64,000 bases of DNA, from contig NC_061510.1 of assembly GCF_022539505.1 (NCBI RefSeq), positions 101,634,292 to 101,698,291 of the forward strand, in the 5' to 3' direction. The notes under the pieces were generated by a model. It was given only the letters and a program-made list of their open reading frames with translations. It ran no database searches and was not told the DNA's origin. How positions within the stretch are numbered: the stretch's first letter is position 1; the number at the start of each line of letters is the position of its first letter. Position numbers and translations under genes: made by a program. Below are positions 19,374 to 30,680 of this stretch, one piece after another. This DNA is from Lolium rigidum (lineage: Eukaryota; Streptophyta; Magnoliopsida; Poales; Poaceae).

Positions 19374-22300
19374 TACCAGGGATTATATGCAGATGGAATT
19401 CTATATGTTCACCCACCATTACTGATTCTAAAAATATAATCCTTCCAGATTAAAGGGGCATTGGCACCATTCCCATATGGATGGCAGAGCAATGATGTGT
19501 ATCAACTGGTTACTGCGAGATCTGAGGTTGTGACTTACTTACTCTAGCATCCAAATAGTATCAAGTTGTTTATGATTTTCCTACTGCTATTTTTTAATTC
19601 TACTAATTGTTATATTTCTGAAGAAGAAAATGCATTTGGGGCCACCCGTGCTGATGTACAGGTTGATTCGACCAAGGTACAAGAGTTTGTGAAAGCTTTA
19701 TCATGTATGCGTGATGATTTTGATCCAAGGCCTCAATTTTGAACCAACATAATCTTGAAAAATAAATTAAAGGTGATTCTCTGTTTTAGGTCAGATCTTA
19801 TGCTAACTGTGGCAATTCCTTGCAATTGGCAGATTATGGTTTTGCCATATCTGCTAATCAAGGGATGTCCATGTTATTACATATAAATGTTACTGTAAAT
19901 AGTGTCATTATCTTAATTTTTTAGCAGGCTAATTCCGAGGACACCTGAAGCAACGAGGTGAGATATTCTCATATGTGTTCTACACTTCTAACATCAATCA
20001 TTTCTTTTCTTTCGCCTGCCTTGCTATTTCCATTTATTTATCCCCACATTTTCTACAAGAAATCAAATCTCATTACATTTTATATTATCAGATCTTTGAA
20101 CTTTAGTGTGTTGCCCACGGTTTTAACAGCCGTGATGGATTTCTAGAGCTATGCAGCTTTTATTTTGGATTTGTTGTTCTGCTTTGATTTGTGCAGTCAA
20201 ATTTATGTATGGGACAACCATCCATCCAATAACACACATCCTCCTGTATGAAAATCTGAGTAAAGCGTATTCTTTCACTTTATCTAAAATAATCTCCCAA
20301 TTGTGCTGAAAAGAAAATGGTGTTAGTATATTATTGTTCCTAAATCAGTCCCACGTGGTCTACAAGTTAACAAGCAACCAAAAGAAGAACCATGCGTGTC
20401 CAGAGAATGATATTGTGCTTCCATGATATTTGGTGTTCTTGGTAGTGCGATGGATTATATTACACTATAAATGCTATATTGAAGCTCCGATTTTTATGGT
20501 TGGATCTTACAGATCATGAATATTTTTTCCAGTGACAATGCAAGAACATTGGTGTTGGATAAAAGTTCATCCCCATGACGATGCTTATAGGTGCCCTAGG
20601 AGTTCATATGTATCAGACGAGCTAAGATAATCTTATTTCATTAACTATTCTTTTTCCATGATTTTACTCGATTGGTTTGTGTATTTATGAAAGATTGATG
20701 GTGCTTGGTCTGCCGTTAGGTTTATTTTCCGGCATAACATCTGTTGAAAGTTTTAGCTCATTTTTTTTCTTCGAACGGTCTATTGTCGTATTTAGATTGT
20801 ATATCACCTAAGGTTGTTAATTCAGCATTCCCTTTTCTTGCTAATTACAGTACTGTTAATTTGAAAGGATGAAGTTTAATTATTATCTAACTTTGTCGCT
20901 AAAAACTTCTTTTCCTCGCAGTCAACCAGTGTATATCCTAATATGCCAATAAATAAAATGTAGTACTATTATTTTTTCCCTATCTGAGCTTAATTTCCCA
21001 TGTTTCCCATAAACCAAAAGTAGGCCTCTGTTTTCGGTGAACAATAAACATATTCACTTTTAAAGCACTGAATCTCTGGGAAAAAAAAGGATAACCTAGA
21101 ATAACAAACAGCCAAAGAAAATAGATTTGCACTGTTACAACAAAGAAGTTTTTCTGGATAGTTTCACAACCCAGAGTAACATATGAGCTTCATGAAGCAC
21201 AATAGCAAGTAAACTAAATATATATACATTGTCGAGTTTCATATATTTTAATCTTACAACTTGGCAAATGAAACAAGCACCTTTATTTCGACGGGATGCC
21301 TAATGGTATGATATACTGATGTGCTAGAGGCAACTGCAAGAGGTTTGCCTGAAACTGCTACACCGCTATTCGTAAAATGAGATCCTATAGGAAATCTGTG
21401 TGTTGCGAGATAACAGTAAACTGAATACTATCTCCGCAATGGTGTGCTCTTTTGGTGGAAGAGGTCCGCCTGAAACTGCCACACTGTTGTTCGGTATGTG
21501 TGATGCTACAATAAACTGCATGTTTCTATATGATAGTGAACTGAAGACTGTCTCCTTTGGAACTGGTGGTATGAGCCAAATAAAGGGAATCACGCGGAGG
21601 ACAATCAATTAATGTAATGAGTAATAGGCAGTTACCAAACAGAGCATGGGAGGCTCCGCCAACATTTTTTGTAAATATAAATTGTGACCCACCCTTTAAT
21701 GAGGCAACAAGAAGTCAGAAACAATGATACTTCTTAACGTTGTCAAGATAGCTAAATTTGAATTAATCGAGACCCACATAATTCTACATGGGCCAAAACA
21801 GTAATCACCCTATTTAGTCATACTCCCTCCGGATTGATTTAACAGGCGCGCACATAGTTTAAAAAATTACTTTGACCATTATTTTAGTCAATAAAATATA
21901 GAATATATGTTACAAAAATTATATCATCTGCTTTAATTGGTCCAATTTATTATACATATTATAGTTTAAGTAGTGTATCCCTGTTTTCCCACCTAATTTT
22001 CCAGCAAACATCCACTATACTGGCGCGGCGTGCTGGCGCGCCGATCTTTGCTAGTACAACTCCTCTACAGCGAGTGACCTAGATGAATACATGACCATAT
22101 TCTACACAGACAATTAGAGCTAGCTAGCAGCAGCAACAAATCCATCCATCAGGAAAGTAATCAAGAACTAATCTGACAGTGTACACAGGCACAGCAGAAC
22201 CGTTGGCCACAATGTGCAACTTTATTACAAACACACTGGCGAAAATCACACAAAACGACAAAATATTCAGTTGTAATCTCACAATGTCATCATAGGGTTT

Positions 22301-22814
22301 CTAATAGTGAAATATAACTTAACGGCCATTCAACATTACTAATCAAACACCACAGTATGCAAAACAGAGTTCAACATCTAAAGCTAGGACCACGAACATA
22401 TTTAATAGTAGTATTGACCATATGGCAGCATGAAATGCACTTGCATCTGAACCCTCCAAAGTGTCGGCCCACACAGAATCAGGCTGTGGAGTTGGTTGCA
22501 GTAATTGTGCGATCCAAAGAGATTTCTGCAAGCAAACAAAGTTGCATTGATACAGGCATCATTCCATACTCCGGTGCTCACACATGAATAATTCTGCTGG
22601 AAAAATGGAACATGTAAAAGTTTATAACTCTAAAACATTCAGTTACATTTTTAAGGAGTTTGACTTTCTCATACGCAGTCTAATAACATGGCAGTTAAAA
22701 CAAATAAATACCAAAAGCAAATGAAACTGCTATAACAGGTGATGTGTGGTGGTGTTCAAAGGATGATATTATCAACATGAGATGAAGCAATAGCAAAAGA
22801 GCACTGTTTTGTTC
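19374..22814. other. Low-copy AT-rich DNA with possible exon remnants
   Basis: No complete gene. On the plus strand two pieces look exon-like: 19453-19512, an open stretch after ttccag (reads PFPYGWQSNDVYQL), and 19620-19742, an open stretch after a C/T-poor AG ending FVKALSCMRDDFDPRPQF and a stop. I cannot name the gene. The remainder to 22814 shows no ORF or element apart from a single Stowaway-like terminus at 21820. Confidence 0.35.
21820..22010. repeat. Possible decayed Stowaway-type MITE (one terminus)
   Basis: TACTCCCTCCGG at 21821 is the usual terminus of grass Stowaway MITEs and is followed by AT-rich sequence. No matching inverted end was found, so this is either truncated or chance. 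Confidence 0.35.
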
Positions 22815-22904
22815 TACACTTCCTCTGTTCCCTATTATAAGACGTTTTGGCAGCCTTGATTAGTTTGCCAAAACATCTTATAAAATGGAACGGAGGAAGT
22901 ACTA
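22815..22904. mobile_element. Stowaway MITE (Tc1/mariner type), about 90 bp
   Basis: The whole unit is one imperfect palindrome. Its left arm reads cttcctctgttccctattat and its right arm is nearly the reverse complement (ataaaatggaacggaggaag), meeting around gacgttttggca / tgccaaaacatc. TA flanks both ends. This is the standard form of grass Stowaway elements that carry no gene. Confidence 0.88.
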
Positions 22905-23875
22905 AGTTTAGTTCCTTCTTCCTTGCCAGCTACAAGACCAAAACAAAACAGATTCCAACAGCATGCCACCTATAAACCATGGCATGATGCTCAGATGAGG
23001 TAGAACTGCTGGCTGCTCAACGGTATTGCACCAACATAAACCGATGTGGAAATGGTAAAAGAATTGTGAAAATTATATCAAAAAATATACCCAAAGCTGG
23101 CAAAGTTATATCCCACAATTTTGTATGGCTTGAACAGTACAAGCAAACTTATAAATTGTAAAAATTATAACAAAAAATTACCCAAAGCTGAATTTTTTCA
23201 ACATTACTGGACAAGACCAACAATAAAAACACTGAACAAACAAGACCAGTTTATTTATGCTGGCACAAGATCAACTTATTTTGTTGACAATCATGTTCTC
23301 ATGGTTTTGGCTACATATGATCCCAAGATTAAGGTTGAAAATCAATTCAAGTAAGAATTAGGCTCAGATACAAGAAAGCGGGAGCTATGGTATCTAACTC
23401 ATTGTGGAAATTATAAAAAAGGTTATCCGATTGAACGCTGAATTATTTCAGCATTGTTACTAGACAAAACCAAAAATAGGAACACCGAATGAACAAGTAT
23501 AGAACTAAATTAATGTGCCAGCACACGTTCTACTTATATTGCTGACAATTATGTTCTCCTATTTTTGGCAACATATGATACCATCGGTGCCTCCATCAGA
23601 GGCAAATACTGAACTTTCAAGATAATAAAGTCATGTGAGCTTGATTTTATATTAACATGCATATGAGAGGCTCATAGAGTAGAAAACAGGGGCATATTAA
23701 CTCATGGCCAAATGTATAAATCCAATAACTAGCTAGTTCAGAAATTAATCAAATCCATACAACAGATGCCATATAAACAAAACAAGAGAACATGCATTAC
23801 CTGCTAATTGAGTAACTAATCAAGAGGTACACATATAGCAAAAAGAAAAATGCAAATCACCTATTCAAACACATG
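22905..23875. other. AT-rich downstream flank of the HMGB gene
   Basis: No ORF supported. Two stretches (about 23155-23330 and 23400-23580) resemble each other in order (aaattataa, gctgaattatttcagcatta, acaagacca, gacaatcatgttctc), so they look like an old duplication of about 240 bp. Confidence 0.45.
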
Positions 23876-25069
23876 TTAGAGATCTGGAGTGTTCACACTT
23901 TCAGATTCACCGTCTTGTTCGTCAAAGCGTTCGTCAACCGCAGTGTCTGCAAGGGAAAGAAAACCATAAAAGTTCAAGGAGAAGCTTGATCAACAATAAA
24001 GAAAAATAAATGTGTAAACACAGTTTAATTATTCTTTCAATGAAAGGTAAAGTAGATGAGATTATCTATTTTTATTGAAATAACATATGTGCTGAAAGAG
24101 CATTATATCTGAAGAGGATGATTAGGTTAGCATGTTAAAATCATCTAAAAATAGGTAAAACCGCTAGCTATTTGTCTCAACCTTCTTGAACGCGTGAGCC
24201 TCAGCTAGGAGTATTTTGTTCACACGTGCCTTGGCTAGATAAGGGGCCTTCTCCTGCAACACAGATCCATCCATTATGTATCAATAACAAATCAGCACAG
24301 CAAAAGTTAAAGAAGATTAAAAGCTGTCTTACCGAATCGCTAAAGAATTTCCAGTTTTCAGTGGCTTTCTTACGAATCTGAGTTTTAAGAGAACAAATTA
24401 TCAATTCATCCACAAAAAAAGGAAACAAATCATTATGCCTGCTGATAGAGGTAAGGAGGCGTTGAAGGATCGAACTTACAGCATGTACGGACGGCTCGTC
24501 ATAGACGCCAGGGAAGTTGTTCATCCAAAAGATATTCCTAACCAACCGAATCATGGCCAAATAAATCAGCACCGTCCAGAAAAGCAAAAAACTGAACAAC
24601 AATCTGAATAACGTGGAGGATATCATCTCACCGGTAGGTGTACAGCGCGAGCAATTCATCCTCTGACATTTCCTCTACAATGCTCATCACCGCCAACCCG
24701 CGTGTAACATCAGAAACGTCATGGGTTTTGGGCTTCTCCGCTCCATTGCTCTTCACCGCCAATCTGCGTGGAACATCGAAAATGTCATGGGTCGACGCAC
24801 CAAAATTAACCTCTATATGTTGCATCACACAAACAAATCGATTGGATTCTTACTTTCCCTTGGCCTTCTTCCCCTTCCTCGATTGGATTGCATCGCTCTT
24901 CGCTGCCGACCTGCGTAGGAATCCAAAGTTATGGATCGACGGCTAGACGCACCAAAACTAGCAATGTCTCTTGCATCAAAGAAACAAGATTCGGTTTGGA
25001 TTCTTACTTGCTGTGGGCCTCGTCCGTGGCGGCGGCTCCCATCGATGCGGTCTGCTTGCAAGTCTTCAT
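23876..25069 (-). CDS. Divergent HMG-box (HMGB1-like) gene, seven exons
   Basis: HMGB proteins are nuclear chromatin proteins that bind and bend DNA through an HMG box. Exons on the minus strand: 25069-25008, 24910-24854, 24763-24632, 24537-24480, 24377-24333, 24253-about 24182, 23946-23876. The first six join in frame at GT/AG sites. The N-terminus is lysine-rich and has KLAVKSNGAEKPK, very like plant HMGB1 N-termini. The HMG box follows in pieces, FWMNNF, then ATENWKFFSDS, then EKAPYLAKA; introns fall where plant HMGB introns fall. The last exon gives an acidic tail (DERFDEQDGESESV) ending TPDL. Odd points: the start of the box (RPPSAFFVFM in relatives) is degenerate, exon 3 holds a duplicated unit, and the exon 6 donor is unclear, since only a poor GT (gttgag) exists and it does not keep phase. 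It is a diverged gene or a recent pseudogene. Confidence 0.72.
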
Positions 25070-25163
25070 GTTTGAGGGGACAACAGGTGAGATCGAGCGC
25101 CCGAATTTAGGATGGTACTGGAGTTCGGGGAAAAGGAAACAGGGAGCTGCAACTTTTTTTTTT

Positions 25164-25813
25164 GTCCCTGGCCCGGTTGACCGGGCGGCAACCGGGACGG
25201 ATTTATCGTACCGGAGCGAAACCGGATTTTTGCGAACTTCCCGGTTTCCCGCCCGGTCGACCGGACCACAGACCGGCCCGCCCGGTCCACAGCCCGGTTG
25301 ACCGGATTCCAGACCGGATCTGTCCGAGTCTGTCTCGACCAGAACTTTTCTGGGTCGATTTTACTTGTATTTTTCGACCAGAACTCATCCCGGACACCTA
25401 TATAAGTGCCTTGGACGACCCCCTAGCTGCTTTAGACCACGTTTAAGATAAACCCTAGTTCATAGTTGTTTGCTAAGCAAAACTATTGTTCCCCAACTCT
25501 CCAATTCGTTGCGATCTGGAGTTTTATGCTACTGAAAGTTTGTGTGATCTGCTTGTTCCATTGGGGATTAGAAGATTGCAATCTACCGTTTCGTGGTCGG
25601 CGGCTACGTGCGCAAGTGTGTGGAGTTGCGAATATCTTGCAGGGTTGAGAGCTGTTGCATTGGCATCAGGAATCAATCGAGAGACTTCGTCGGCGTCATA
25701 CAAGTTATCCTTCTCATCATCATCGATTCCATCCGCTGCTACCATCGTGTGTTCATCACCACCGTCGCTTACTGAGAAGATCGGGACACCCCTTATCATC
25801 TTGGTATCAGAGC
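25164..25813 (+). mobile_element. 5'-truncated LTR plus PBS of a CRM-like gypsy element
   Basis: Bases 25164-25798 match 7636-8264 along their length, including the TATA box (cctatataagtgcc near 25399), taagataaaccctagtt and the final TATCA. The PBS tggtatcagagc follows at 25802-25813, so this is a 5' LTR junction. The first 420 bp of the LTR are missing and replaced by a run of ten to eleven T. About 100 bp of leader (to about 25915) follow before T-rich DNA. No gag is present. Confidence 0.82.
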
Positions 25814-25914
25814 CTATTAGACTCTCTCTCTGTAACCGGGCCGGCCCAGTAGGATCCTTTTCCCCTGGTTTTGGGAATATTCTGGATGCTTCAGGTTCGG
25901 TTTCCTATGGTACT

Positions 25915-26350
25915 TCGGTTTTTTTTTTTCCTTTTATATTCTGTTATTCTTCTTCGTTATTCTTTTTTCTTTTTTAGTTTTTCTTGTTATGTTGTTTCTT
26001 TTATTTTTACTTTTAAAATTATATTGATTTTAAAAATTCCATTTTTATTTTTCTGCTATTTCTTTTCTTTTTCATTTTAAAAATAGTTTTGATTTTTTTT
26101 TAAAATTTGACATTTTTTAAAAAAAATAAAAATATTGAAGATTATTTGAAATTTTTTTTTTCAAAACCTCAACATTTTACACATATGAACCTTTTCGAAA
26201 TCTAAATATTTTTTTAAAATGCGACTGGTTTTCAAATCCTTAATGTTTATTAAATCTGAACATTTTTCAAAAATCTAAAATCTAAACACTTTTTATCTTA
26301 CCATTTTTTTCTTAAATGGACCGGTAATAGAAGGTTGTTGCCTCATGAGC
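25915..26350. repeat. Low-complexity T- and A-rich stretch
   Basis: Mostly poly-T then poly-A rich sequence with runs of up to 12 T. It holds no supportable ORF. The 5' leader of the CRM-like element fades into it with no clear boundary. Confidence 0.7.
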
Positions 26351-26673
26351 ATGGATTGGTTTTTTTTAGGGAAACAGCAGGACTCTGCTACAAGCTTTTA
26401 TTAATCAAATAATAGATACATCGTCAACTAAAAGGGAAACAATAAAACTCGGCGGATCATCTACCCATACACATGGGAGTGAATCTGTCTCTCTCGATAA
26501 TCAGCAACAAAGTTTTCTTCCCTATTACTGAAACTAAACTCACAACTAGAAAACGTAAAAGTATGGATATAAATGTCATGAAAAAGAGCATTCGTCGCCG
26601 TTGATGGGAAACTTCCCGTCTGAAGGGCTTCAATCACTTGTAGACAATCGGATTGAATAATGGATTGGTTTTT
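26351..26673 (-). mobile_element. 5'-truncated LINE with 14-bp target duplication
   Basis: The duplication ATGGATTGGTTTTT is present at 26351-26364 and 26660-26673. On the minus strand the insert ends in an AATAAAAG signal, a short 3' UTR and a poly-A run (T run at 26361-26367). It starts inside the RNase-H-like C-terminal domain of LINE ORF2 (reads SDCLQVIEAL, then NREENFVADYRER). Only about 295 bp of the element was copied, as is usual for target-primed reverse transcription. Confidence 0.85.
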
Positions 26674-26929
26674 AGTTCTGGTGTTTGCTTTTGTTATTGT
26701 TTATATTGGATATCATACTACGTTTATAAACAATCGTCCTACTGTTTATATCACCTTTGTTGGTATACTAAGTCATTATTGTTGATATTTCTTCTATTAA
26801 TATATTGAGTCATTTAAATATGTTGCCTCTAAATGGGTTTTGGGGCCTCAAAACACATTTCTAAATATTTACATTTTGCAAATAAAATATTACTTGCACA
26901 TCCAAAATTTATCTCATTTCATGAAGGAA
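26674..26929. other. AT-rich spacer
   Basis: Nothing recognised between the LINE and the GC-rich TIR element. Confidence 0.6.
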
Positions 26930-29835
26930 ACTGTTGGGCGTCCCCCGGGGGATCTGATTTCCCAGCCCCCGGGTCGCCAGCCGTCGGATCGGTCATCTTG
27001 GACGGCCAGATCTGCTTTTACTGAATGTAGCAAAAAAAAACACCTCCCGGCAGCAAAAAAAATAACCCGCTTTTGCTAGATTGTAGCAAAAAACAGTTCA
27101 GCCACGAAATCAAATAAAAAGGCTGAGCTTGCCGGAGACTCGCCGGAGACCTCGCCGGAGAGTTTGTAGCAAAATAATTATGCTATTGTGGCAAAAAAAG
27201 AAGTGTTAATGTAGCAAAAACTAATATCATCGGAAATATTGACGAAGACCTCGCCGGAGACCCTCGCCGAGCCCTCGTAGCAAAATTCTATACTAAAGTA
27301 GCAAAACAACAAAATAATTGTAGCAAAAAAAATAGCATCACATCATTTTTTACAAGGTTTCTGGCGAGGTCATTGTTATTGTATCAAAACAGACTTCGCC
27401 CAATACATCACCGAAATACTTAGTAGCAAAAAATATATACTAACATAGCAAAACCATAGAACGGTTGTAGCAAAAAAAATCTATATATGACAGCAAAATC
27501 CACGTAATGCATGTCGTAAGCCGTCGACAGCAAGGAGGGCCGCCGTCGGCAGCAACTTGGCCCGTTGTCGGCAGCAACGAGGGCCGTCGTCGGCAGCAAC
27601 CTGGCTCGCCAATGGTAGCACCGCCGGCTGCTGCTCGCAACACCGCATGGAGGAGGTGGGGCATGGGCTTGCCTTGCAGAGGTTGGGCATGGGCGCATGG
27701 CGGAGGGCGCCATGGGGAAGACACGGAGAAAACCAAAGCTGGCCGGAGGTGAGTGGGTGCGGGCACGCATCAAGGACGTCCGCGAGCTAGGCGGAGCACG
27801 ACCGGTGGAAGTCGGCAGAGGCCCCCCAGGAAAACAGGGCGGCGCTGTGGAGCTTGACCGGCGGCCGACAAAGTGGAGCTAGGGCGCGGCTCCCGGAGAG
27901 GTGGAATCGGAGGTTGCCGGCGGCGGCGCCATGGCTACACCTCGCGGAGGCGCGCGGAGTCCGGGACGGAGAGCGAGCGAGGGACGAGCTCAGGAGCCTC
28001 GTCTCCGTCTCCGTCTCCGGCCGGCGGAGCACCTGCGGCGGCAAAGCTCTCCTCTCCCTGGCGTCGGCAGCAGCACGGGGGACAGGCCGAGAAGCAGCTC
28101 TAGAGTGGCGCGCCGGCGGAGGAGCAGCACGGGGACGAACGAGAGGAGCAAGTCGCAGGCGGGCGTGTTGGCGGACGAGCCAGGCGGCGGCGCAGCAGTC
28201 AACGCTGCGCTGCATACCTTGAGGAGAACGATGCGGGGATTTCTTCAGGGAGATAACGATAGAGAAAAGAAAAGTGGGACCCGCCAGTTGCCTCCTTTTT
28301 TCAGCTAGAGAAGACACGCGTCAGCTGCCCAAGGCGAAGGATGGGATGAGTCGATCCCCCGGGGAACAGATCATTTTCCTTTCATGAACGAACATAATTT
28401 GAATTTCATTTAATTTCATGAACGCGTGTGTGATGATGATGTTTCCCCATGGCCGATGCGGCCTTACTCCATTACGATTTTCTAGGCCATCAAGTAAAAT
28501 ACATGGTAGGTACTTAAACTTGTAACAGGTTTGATTACATCACCGTACACTCAGAATATCAAATGGAAAATGCTTACGTTCCCCCGGGGGATCAGGCAAC
28601 TACATCGTCCGGGTCCGCTGCTCGCCGCGTGTACAGGAAGACCGCAATACTTTCTGGTGGGCCCACCCACGTTGGCCTTATCCTCTCCTCTCCTCACTTC
28701 CCGTGGCCCGGACAACTACGTCTTCAACCTCCGTCCCCAATCTTCCTGCCCTTTTTTCCTCTCGTGCTTGACTCGTCCGCGAGCGAGGCAGCTTTCTTCC
28801 CCGTCGCCTGCTCCTACTCCTGCTCGGCCGCCACCGCCGCCTAGGAATCCGCCTCCTCGAGCTTGCCCGACTCCGGCCTCCATCTCCATGAGCACGGCCG
28901 CGCCGCCTTATTCTCTCGTCGGCCTCGACCTTCATGAGCTCGCCCCACCGCGGACCTCCATCTCCCCCGCCGGGCGCCGGGATTTATATCAGTGAGTTCC
29001 CCGTTAGAACATGGATGCTACAACACTGCCATAAGATTCTATCGAGGCTCCCCAGTCCTCAGTTTCATGCCTCGCTGCTTCAAGCGCCCGGCGACGGTGC
29101 TGCACAGCTGCAAAGAGATGGTGCGTCGTGCCGGAAATGGATGCTGCAAGCGGCGGTCGATAGTGCTACAAATGTTGGCCGCCCATGCTGCAAAAGGCGG
29201 TCGCCGGTGCTACATGGTAGGCTGCCGCTGACTCTTTTCCGCCTTGCTACAAAAGTGTAATGTCGAAGCTACGAATGCAAGCAGTTGGTGCTACAAAAGG
29301 CGGTCGCCGATGCTACGTGGTAGGCTATCGCTAACCGCTGTCTCGGTTTGCTACAAAGGTCAGCGGTCAGTGCTACAAACGTCGGCCGACGTCGCTACAA
29401 AGGTGTATCGCCGATGCTACAAGGGAAAGCTGGACGCCTGGACGCCCACTTCTGGCCAACGGTCATGGTGGTGCTACGGCCGCCGACGGCGGCGACAACC
29501 TTGCTGTCAACAGGGTGGTGCTGCTGCGAGGTGTGCCCTCGCTGTTAGCTGCATGTTGCTTCCAGGGTCGCCGGTAAGGGCGGTGGTGCTGCGCCGACGA
29601 GGGTTGCCGGTGCGGCAGGCGAGGGTCGCCGATGCTGCCGGCGAGGGTTGCTGGTGCGGCAGACGGAAGCGCTGGGAGCCTGAGGAGAACGACGTTGCGA
29701 GCTCACCTCCAGGGCGTTTTTTTCTTCTTTCTCCTTTTGCTTTTGGGAGCGTTGACTCAAATGAACGGTTTGTGATGTTTCTATCGTGTGGCTGCCGACC
29801 CGGGGATCGGGGATTTGATCCCCGGGGGACGCTCA
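26930..29835. mobile_element. GC-rich TIR DNA transposon(s), probably Mutator-like, one nested or paired
   Basis: The left end (26930 on) and the reverse complement of the right end share about 50 bp: gcgtcccccgggg, gat, then cccgggtcg and cagcc. Just inside, the left end has about a dozen gtagcaaaa motifs (27005-27490) and the right end about a dozen gctacaaa motifs (29150-29440), i.e. GTAGC pointing inward from both ends. Two further ccccgggggatc termini lie inside, at 28354 (inverted) and 28580 (direct). So the block may be two adjacent elements, 26930-28370 and 28575-29835. The GC-rich middles (27500-28310, 28600-29750) give arginine/alanine-rich frames with no known domain. No transposase is seen and I could not find a clean target duplication. 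The superfamily is a guess from TIR type. Confidence 0.55.
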
Positions 29836-30680
29836 GCACGCCCCATATCAAATTGTGGTCACCGAAGACGTTTTGGGTGCTCAAAGACTGTCACTAGTGC
29901 CGAACGGTAGCAGTATATTGGCTGACATGGCATGTACATGACCCATTAGTGAGGACATGTTGTATTTTGCTAACCGGTCTCAGCTGTGCTTTTTTAGAAG
30001 AAGGCCCTCAATTAAAAGCAACAGCAGTGGGTCACTGTGTTGACCCAGCATATCACTGCATGGTGTAGTATGCAAGTCGTTGACATAACACTAATGAAAC
30101 ACTGTTCCACTAGTATTACATCCCTTCGAGTGGTACAACATAAACATATGCTGGTTATAGTTTTATTCATAATGGACTAGGGTTTCCTATTTGTCCAACC
30201 ATTATTAAGAAATCATTTGTTAAGTAAAGTTGAAATTAAGAAACAACTTTTAAGTTCAAGGTATTAATGGGTTATCATTTTTCTTATTTTTCTTATTTTA
30301 AAAAGTGATAAATAAGGTAAATACAATTTTAGAGGTTTAAGTATAATAATGACATTGTTAATGTTGATATGATGAAATAAAATTACTTTTGGTGTTTTAT
30401 TTATTTCCTAAATGTTTATTACTTATTTTAGAAATTTTTCTAATTATTGAATTCCCTTGGAATTTAGGATAAAAGAAAAGGCATAAGAAACAGGATTTAA
30501 ATAATTGAATTTTCATTTAAAAAAATAATTGGCATTATATTTTTATTGGATAGATTATATTTTTCTGAACATTTTGGTATCTTACTTATATTTTTCTGAA
30601 TTGAAATGGATTTGATATGCTTTTGCAAATTTTCTGCACTTTTTGTGGAATTTAAATTAAAATAGAAATACTAAGCGTAC
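29836..30680. other. AT-rich intergenic DNA
   Basis: No ORF, element end or RNA gene recognised. The stretch 30190-30660 is strongly AT-rich. Confidence 0.6.

Noticed and set aside
24164..24182. Stop TAG directly after exon 6 as the end of the HMGB protein
   Set aside because: Possible, but exon 7 gives a long acidic tail in one frame as expected for HMGB, so an additional junction is more likely; left open in the entry.
24201..24659. Single 152-codon minus-strand frame
   Set aside because: It runs through introns of the HMGB gene; the spliced reading with GT/AG sites explains the sequence better.
27787..28317. 176-codon minus-strand frame rich in A, R and S
   Set aside because: It is a composition effect in the GC-rich middle of a TIR element; the opposite strand is equally open.
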